Source: Planctomycetota bacterium (GTDB taxonomy: Bacteria > Planctomycetota > Phycisphaerae > WQYP01). Taken from it: DNA of 11,848 nucleotides. The notes under the pieces were generated by a model. It saw only the letters and a program-made list of their open reading frames with translations. It had not been told where the DNA came from and made no database searches. Positions 7,339 through 11,848 of this stretch are shown here, piece after piece (the first letter of the stretch is position 1; every line of letters begins with the position of its first letter). Location of the stretch: positions 1-11,848 of the forward strand of contig JAJYZY010000072.1 in assembly GCA_021799715.1 (NCBI GenBank). Reading direction: 5' to 3'. The position numbers and the translations under genes were made by a program.

Positions 7339-7355
7339 TTTGAAGTAACTTCAAA
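7339..7355. promoter_or_regulatory. Perfect 17-bp palindrome, candidate operator of the exporter operon
   Basis: TTTGAAGT-A-ACTTCAAA is an exact inverted repeat around one central base, 83 bases before the exporter start. TTGAAG inside it (7340-7345) followed after 16 bases by TTAAAA (7362-7367) could be a poor promoter, in which case a bound dimer would cover the -35 region. The form, two 8-bp half-sites, suits a dimeric repressor or activator. No cognate regulator is identifiable in the window. Confidence 0.5.
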
Positions 7356-7438
7356 CCAGTGTTAAAACCGCCATTGGAGGCTGTGAAGCAAGCGGCGGCT
7401 TTGCGCGTGGTCGTTGGTGCAACGGCGGATTCGTGGAA

Positions 7439-9448
7439 ATGATGCGGCACGACAAAAAAAAACTCAATGCGGATCGCCCGCGATCCGAGTCGGCGGGGGG
7501 CGTCGAGCAACCCGAAGGGGAATCAAGATCGGGCTTGACATCCTCCATAATATGGTCGCCGCCCCCTAATAATGCGCGTGGTGATCCCAATGAGTTCAGT
7601 AATTTTGAACTCATTAAACAGATGTTTCAATTTGTGCGGCCGGTTAAATGGATGGCGGTGCTGGCGTGCCTGTTGGTGGGTCTGGGCGTATTTCTGGAAA
7701 TATCTTCCGTGGATCTCACGCGAGTCGTCATCAACACCGTGGGTGTCGGACTGGGGACGGCGGGCGTCGCCGGGACGCAACGGCCAAACTGGAATGCATT
7801 TCGCCATGGGTCGCTGCATGTGGCGTTGATTCTCATTGGCCTGTTGACGCTGTTTATCGCGCTGTCCAGCATTTGCAATTTTTTCCGCAGTATCGTCAAC
7901 ACCCGATTAAGCATGGATATGGTGTTTTACATGCGCTCGGCGGTGTATGATCAGCTTCAGCAGGTGGGCTTTTCATTTCATGATGCCCATTCCAGCGGGC
8001 AATTAATCAACCGCGCTTTATCCGATCTGCACAATGTCCGATTTTTTGTCAATCTTGCACTGGTCTCGATCGCGGAAATCGTCGGCTACACCATTGGCTA
8101 CAATATTTTAATTGCCACGATTAATCCATGGGTGGGGCTGGCGTCCCTGCTGCCTGTGCCGTTCTGGATATGGTATATCCTGAGGTTTGGAAAAAAAATG
8201 AGGCCCGTGCAGCGGGACCTGATGGCCACGGGTGATAAACTCGTCAATGTTTACAGTGAAAATGTCGCGGGCGTTAATGTCGTCAAGGCGTTTGCAACGG
8301 AAACCACGGAAACCGGAAAATATAACCTTACCGCGGATACATATTTTTCACAGGTGATGACCACCGTGGGCATGTGGGCGAATTTTATTCCCGTCATACG
8401 CGGGATAGCCACCGGCGCGAATCTGCTGCTTTTTTTTCTCGGTGCACTGCTGGCGGTGAGCGGAAAATTGCACGCCGGTGATATTCTCGTTTTTGGCGTT
8501 GCAATGGGGGCCATACTCTCACGCCTCCAGCAGATCAATCAGATCGCCAATCAATATCAGATGGCCGTGGTATCGGCCCGGCGATTTTTTGAAATTCTCC
8601 ATGCGTATCCCAGTATTCCGGAATCTCCCGGACAACCTCCCTTGCCGCGCGGACCGGGGGCTGTGGAATTTGCCGGCGTGACCTTCGGCTATCAGCGGGA
8701 TAAGCCGGTGTTGAAAAATATTTCTTTCAAGGCTTCTCCCGGTTCCGTCGTGGCGCTGGTTGGCCCAACCGGTGCCGGAAAAACCACCATGATGCAGCTA
8801 TTGGCTCGGTTCTATGATCCGCAGGGCGGAACCATTATCGTCGATGGCCATGATATTCGCACGGTCTCCCTTCGCTCGGTGCGGCAGGCCATGGGCTTTG
8901 TTTTCCAGGAAACGTTCCTTTTTTCAGACACCGTGATCAACAATATCCGCTATGGTGATCCCACGGCGTCCGTTGAACAGGTGGAGGCCGCGGCGCGCAT
9001 CGCCCAGGCCCATGAGTTCATCATGGACATGCCGAAGCAATATGACACCATGCTTGGTGAACGCGGTCTGACGCTTTCGGGCGGTCAGAAGCAGCGGTTG
9101 GCCATTGCCCGGGCCATTGTCGCCAATCCGCGAATTCTGATACTTGACGATGCCATGGCGGCGGTGGATCCCGAGACCGAACATCTTATTCGCCGCGCGC
9201 TGGAACTGGTGCTCCGGGACCGCACGGTATTTATCATCGCTCATCGCTTAAGTACGGTGAAAGCGGCCGATCTGGTGCTGGTATTGGAACATGGCGAAAT
9301 TACCCAGGCCGGCACGCATGATATTCTGCTGCGGCAGCCGGGCCATTATCGCGAGATAGCCGAAGTGCAACTGCTCGGTGGTGGTCCGGGAATCCTGCCG
9401 CCGCTGGGGTCGGTTTCCCGGCGGACCGTGACGGAGGTTTCGCCATGA
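7439..9448 (+). CDS. ABC exporter half-transporter, subunit with degenerate Walker B
   Basis: A type IV (MsbA/ABCB-like) exporter subunit of 669 residues: a 60-residue charged N-terminal extension, six membrane segments (first about 69-90, second about 128-148, last about 345-362) with the intracellular GVNVVKAFATET (278-289), and a nucleotide-binding domain from about 408. Visible motifs are A-loop FGYQ, Walker A GPTGAGKT (442-449), Q490, signature LSGGQ (546-550), Walker B ILILD (566-570) and H602. The residue after Walker B is D571, not the catalytic Glu (LDDAMAAVD), as in the degenerate site of heterodimeric exporters such as TM287/288. The substrate is unknown. It is translationally coupled to the next gene by an ATGA overlap. 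The start is uncertain: GTG 7433, ATG 7439 or ATG 7442. I chose 7439 because GGCGGA (7424-7429) is nine bases away. Confidence 0.9.
   Translation: MMRHDKKKLNADRPRSESAGGVEQPEGESRSGLTSSIIWSPPPNNARGDPNEFSNFELIKQMFQFVRPVKWMAVLACLLVGLGVFLEISSVDLTRVVINTVGVGLGTAGVAGTQRPNWNAFRHGSLHVALILIGLLTLFIALSSICNFFRSIVNTRLSMDMVFYMRSAVYDQLQQVGFSFHDAHSSGQLINRALSDLHNVRFFVNLALVSIAEIVGYTIGYNILIATINPWVGLASLLPVPFWIWYILRFGKKMRPVQRDLMATGDKLVNVYSENVAGVNVVKAFATETTETGKYNLTADTYFSQVMTTVGMWANFIPVIRGIATGANLLLFFLGALLAVSGKLHAGDILVFGVAMGAILSRLQQINQIANQYQMAVVSARRFFEILHAYPSIPESPGQPPLPRGPGAVEFAGVTFGYQRDKPVLKNISFKASPGSVVALVGPTGAGKTTMMQLLARFYDPQGGTIIVDGHDIRTVSLRSVRQAMGFVFQETFLFSDTVINNIRYGDPTASVEQVEAAARIAQAHEFIMDMPKQYDTMLGERGLTLSGGQKQRLAIARAIVANPRILILDDAMAAVDPETEHLIRRALELVLRDRTVFIIAHRLSTVKAADLVLVLEHGEITQAGTHDILLRQPGHYREIAEVQLLGGGPGILPPLGSVSRRTVTEVSP
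9433..9437 (+). promoter_or_regulatory. Ribosome binding site of the second exporter subunit
   Basis: GGAGG inside the end of the first subunit gene, 7 bases before the ATG at 9445. A full Shine-Dalgarno together with the ATGA overlap suggests strong coupled translation of the two subunits. Confidence 0.85.
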
Positions 9449-11445
9449 GGGCAAAATTCCGATTCATCCCCGGATTCCGGAAGTCCCGGCAAGCCGCATC
9501 CGCGCGGGATCATTCAACGGCCGCGGGCGGGAATTCATTATCCGATCTGGAAACCGAGCCGGATTACAAGCCCATTGATCGCAAAGTTCTCCGCGGTGTT
9601 CTGGCCTGGATGCGCCCGTACCGGTCCGCCTATATCCTTACCACGGTGGTGGGCACGGCGGTGAATGTGCTGGAAATGATCACGCCGCGCTATATGCAGC
9701 AGCTCGTGGATGTGGATATTCCAGGGAAGCATCAAAATATTTTTACAGCTCATATTATAGATATGATCGCCTGGTTCAACGCCGGTGCCGCCGATTCGCT
9801 GGCCCATCTCGGCCGCCGGGACCTGGCCTATTTCAACATCGGTTCCACCATTGCCGTCTGGGCGTTAACCATGGCAGCGGCCCTGCTGTTGCAACGGTTC
9901 GGCATCTATTACACCACGTTAATCGGGCAAAAGGTCATCTTCACGCTACGCCGGAGGGTTTTTGCGCATTTGCAGGAACTGTCCATGAACTTTTACGATA
10001 AAACCCGCTTTGGCCGCATTTTAACCCGCGGAACCAGTGACATCGATTCCATGTCCAATTTTATCGTTTGGGGAATCAATACGGCCTTTTCCAACGTGAC
10101 CATGATGGTCATCGCCGCCGCCATCATCATGTTGATGGACTGGCGAATCGGCCTGGCGGTGCTGTGGCTCGGGCCGGTGCTTTATATCATGAACAACCTT
10201 TACCGCCGGAAGGTGGGCGTTGCCTGGCGCATGACGCGCGAGGGTTATACCCGCGTGAGTACGAATCTGGCGGAAAATATATCCGGCATGCGCGTCGTCA
10301 CCGCCTTTAACCGGCAGAATCAGAATTTAGATGTGTTTAATGATCTGCAAACCACCAACACCGCCAATAACATGCGCGCCGCCTGCATCAATGGCATTTA
10401 TCAGCCGCTGCTGGGAGTGGTGGGCTTTCTCGGCAAAGTCATTATTCTGGTGTTTGGAACATGGCTGGTATTTCACACCGCGGATGATCCGGCCGGCCGG
10501 CGGTTCAAGGTTGGTGAACTTGTGGCGCTTTATGTTTACTGGGACTGGTTCATGGGGCCGGTCATCAACTTCGGCAATTTTTACAATGACACCATGATGG
10601 CCATGGCCTGCGCGGAACGGGTGCAGAATCTGCTGGCTGAAAAGCCGCAGGTGACCGATGCGCCGGATGCCATCATGCTGCCTGAAATTCGCGGAAGTGT
10701 CTGTTTTGAACATGTAACGTTCGGTTATGATCCCGCCAAACCTGTGTTGCGCGATATTCATTTTCAGGCCCAGCCCGGTCAGACTGTCGCCCTGGTCGGA
10801 CACACCGGTTGCGGCAAATCAACGGTCATCAGCCTGATCTGCCGATTTTACCAACCCCAGCAGGGGCGTATCCTCATTGACGGTTACGATTTAAGGAAGA
10901 TCAATGGTGAAAGCCTGCATCGGCAGACCGGTATTGTGTCCCAGAATAATTTTCTCTTCACCGGCACGGTCATGGACAATATCCGTTACACGCGCCCGGA
11001 GGCCACGGATCAGCAGGTGTTTGATGCCGCCCGTCAGTTGGACTGCTATGACATACTCGCCCGGCTCAAAGATGGGTTCCAAACGCACGTCGGTGAGCGC
11101 GGCGGGGCGCTTAGCCTCGGCCAGCGGCAACTGGTCTGCTTTTGCCGGGCGTTTCTGGCCAATCCGCGCATTTTGATTCTCGATGAAGCCACCAGTGCCA
11201 TTGATACGCAAACGGAATTACTGATTCAAAAAGCGCTCGAGCGACTCGTGGAAAATCGCACGACGTTTATTGTCGCGCACCGCTTGAGCACAATCGTCGG
11301 GGCCCATCAGGTTCTGGTGCTAGATCATGGGCAGATCGTGGAACAAGGCAACCACCACACCCTTCTGGAACGCCGCGGCCAATACGCCAGGTTGTACAAT
11401 GAATTTACACAAGGGCACGATCATCCGCCGCCCACGCAGCAATGA
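9445..11445 (+). CDS. ABC exporter half-transporter, subunit with catalytic Glu and degenerate signature
   Basis: 666 residues: a polar N-terminal extension (1-50), six membrane segments (first about 61-80, second about 134-156, last about 356-372) with a long loop of some 50 residues between the first two, GMRVVTAFNRQ (281-291) in the intracellular region, and a nucleotide-binding domain from about 417. Motifs are A-loop FGYD, Walker A GHTGCGKST (452-460), Q500, Walker B ILILD (576-580) followed by the catalytic E581 (DEATSAID), and H612. The signature reads LSLGQ (556-560) instead of LSGGQ, as in the partner subunits of heterodimeric exporters. It should pair with the preceding gene product, supplying the only catalytic Glu. 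The ATG at 9445 is fixed by GGAGG and the 4-bp overlap. It is an inner-membrane exporter; drug, lipid or peptide are all possible substrates. Confidence 0.92.
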   Translation: MRAKFRFIPGFRKSRQAASARDHSTAAGGNSLSDLETEPDYKPIDRKVLRGVLAWMRPYRSAYILTTVVGTAVNVLEMITPRYMQQLVDVDIPGKHQNIFTAHIIDMIAWFNAGAADSLAHLGRRDLAYFNIGSTIAVWALTMAAALLLQRFGIYYTTLIGQKVIFTLRRRVFAHLQELSMNFYDKTRFGRILTRGTSDIDSMSNFIVWGINTAFSNVTMMVIAAAIIMLMDWRIGLAVLWLGPVLYIMNNLYRRKVGVAWRMTREGYTRVSTNLAENISGMRVVTAFNRQNQNLDVFNDLQTTNTANNMRAACINGIYQPLLGVVGFLGKVIILVFGTWLVFHTADDPAGRRFKVGELVALYVYWDWFMGPVINFGNFYNDTMMAMACAERVQNLLAEKPQVTDAPDAIMLPEIRGSVCFEHVTFGYDPAKPVLRDIHFQAQPGQTVALVGHTGCGKSTVISLICRFYQPQQGRILIDGYDLRKINGESLHRQTGIVSQNNFLFTGTVMDNIRYTRPEATDQQVFDAARQLDCYDILARLKDGFQTHVGERGGALSLGQRQLVCFCRAFLANPRILILDEATSAIDTQTELLIQKALERLVENRTTFIVAHRLSTIVGAHQVLVLDHGQIVEQGNHHTLLERRGQYARLYNEFTQGHDHPPPTQQ

Positions 11446-11517
11446 AAATCGCGCTCCCCCCGCTGCGCGGCAAATCACATATACTTTCGCGAAAGCAATC
11501 CTGCCGATGTCATGAAT

Positions 11518-11538
11518 CCGCGCGGTGGAAACCCGCGG
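11518..11538 (+). terminator. GC-rich hairpin after the exporter operon
   Basis: CCGCGCGG (11518-11525) pairs with CCCGCGG (11532-11538) with one bulged C and a six-base loop TGGAAA. It lies 73 bases after the stop of the second exporter subunit. There is no T-run after it, so it is at best a structural end of the transcript. Confidence 0.35.
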
Positions 11539-11774
11539 CCGGTTGGCTGGAGAGGCAAAATAAAACAGGCCGTTGATCGTGCACACGCCCATACTCAATG
11601 CCGGGCCGCATTATCCCACGGTGTGCGGCGTATGAGTGGGCCGTTCGCGGTGGTACGGATTTTCTGTTGACCAGGCAGGGAACGGTCTGAAATACGATGC
11701 AATGGTGTCAATAAAATGTTCTTTATGGTTTTGGGACGCAAAAATCCTCGAAGATGGCAAAATTTTCTCAAGTT

Positions 11775-11800
11775 CCGTGTGCAGCCGGCGCGGCACACGG
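11775..11800. promoter_or_regulatory. 8-bp inverted repeat abutting the -10 box, candidate operator
   Basis: CCGTGTGC (11775-11782) and GCACACGG (11793-11800) are exact reverse complements with a 10-base spacer. The right arm ends at the base before TATAAT, so a bound protein would cover the -35 to -10 region. Confidence 0.5.
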
Positions 11801-11806
11801 TATAAT
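11801..11806 (+). promoter_or_regulatory. -10 box of a promoter for a gene beyond the window
   Basis: A perfect TATAAT is followed about 35 bases later by a strong ribosome binding site at the window edge. The -35 region is poor (TGTGCA at 11778-11783 with a 17-base spacer, three of six matches), which fits a regulated promoter. Confidence 0.5.
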
Positions 11807-11840
11807 CTGATCTATAGGAATGAGGGCGTTGTTACTTTAC

Positions 11841-11846
11841 GGGAGG
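11841..11846 (+). promoter_or_regulatory. Ribosome binding site of the next gene (start outside the window)
   Basis: GGGAGG, extended to GGGAGGTG, is the last sequence of the window. A start codon is expected within about ten bases after the right edge. Confidence 0.55.
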
Positions 11847-11848
11847 TG

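Larger units (their letters stand above)
7069..7438. other. 370-bp gap with structured elements but no gene
   Basis: No reading frame in this gap looks like a protein. No clear terminator follows the 1128-residue protein: a T-rich stretch (CTTTTTATTAT, near 7129-7139) lacks a stem before it. The right half holds two adjacent hairpins (7257-7296) and a 17-bp palindrome (7339-7355), so the exporter operon probably has its own promoter here. Confidence 0.6.
11446..11848. other. 403-bp gap after the exporter with repeats and a promoter, no convincing gene
   Basis: The longest open frames here (52 codons from 11512 on plus, 61 codons from a GTG at 11796 on minus) have no ribosome binding site. 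The gap holds a 12-bp palindrome CTTTCGCGAAAG (11484-11495), a GC-rich hairpin (11518-11538), a loose inverted repeat GCACACG/CGGTGTGC (11581-11587 and 11619-11626), and a promoter with an operator-like repeat and ribosome binding site at the right end. Confidence 0.6.

Noticed and set aside
11512..11670. A 52-codon plus-strand frame after the exporter (MNPRGGNPRPVGW...)
   Set aside because: No Shine-Dalgarno before the ATG, an Arg/Gly/His-rich composition typical of random GC-rich DNA, and it spans the hairpin at 11518-11538.
11446..11848. A tRNA or other structured RNA gene in the final gap
   Set aside because: Several short dyads are present, but no cloverleaf, T-loop consensus or known RNA core could be assembled.
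1..11848. CRISPR array, insertion sequence or prophage
   Set aside because: No regularly spaced repeats, no transposase or integrase domain, and no terminal inverted repeats with target duplications were seen.

Overview
The window reads as chromosomal DNA of a PVC-group bacterium, most likely Planctomycetota of the Phycisphaerae type; Verrucomicrobia or Lentisphaerae are less likely. This rests on family resemblance read by eye, not on a search. The clues are two prepilin-like proteins of the planctomycete 'G|F(T/S)LIE' kind (one with a late H-Xn-DG motif), a regulator that fuses a LacI/XylR-type sensor to an AraC-type DNA-binding domain beside them, and a very large DUF4175-like membrane protein. 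No phage, plasmid, insertion sequence, CRISPR, rRNA or tRNA feature was seen.

Layout, left to right. A prepilin gene on the minus strand (543 to 55) appears to be cut short by a frameshift. A near-perfect 13/14-bp tandem duplication sits just before its stop, and removing one copy restores a plausible C-terminal reading frame to the window edge. It diverges from the XylR/AraC-type regulator (768-1961, plus). A second, full-length prepilin gene (3414 to 2173, minus) converges on the regulator; the 211-bp gap between their ends holds stem-loops. Next, divergent from prepilin 2, comes a 1128-residue membrane protein (about 3682-7068, plus). A 370-bp gap follows, with two tandem hairpins and a perfect 17-bp palindrome. 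Then come two ABC exporter half-transporters (7439-9448 and 9445-11445, plus) overlapping by ATGA. The last 403 bp hold no convincing gene, but end with a -10 box abutted by an inverted repeat and a strong ribosome binding site for a gene that starts just outside the window.

How the genes may work together. The two ABC proteins almost certainly form one heterodimeric exporter. The first has Asp instead of the catalytic Glu after Walker B, and the second has a degenerate signature (LSLGQ). In the head-to-tail dimer these two changes fall in the same nucleotide site, leaving one degenerate and one consensus site. The regulator could control one or both flanking prepilin genes, but no pilus or secretion machinery is in view and the link is positional only. 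Nothing seen shows that the 1128-residue protein and the exporter work together. The window holds no obvious new multi-gene system; the observations most worth checking are the prepilin frameshift, the palindrome before the exporter operon, and the architecture of the large membrane protein.
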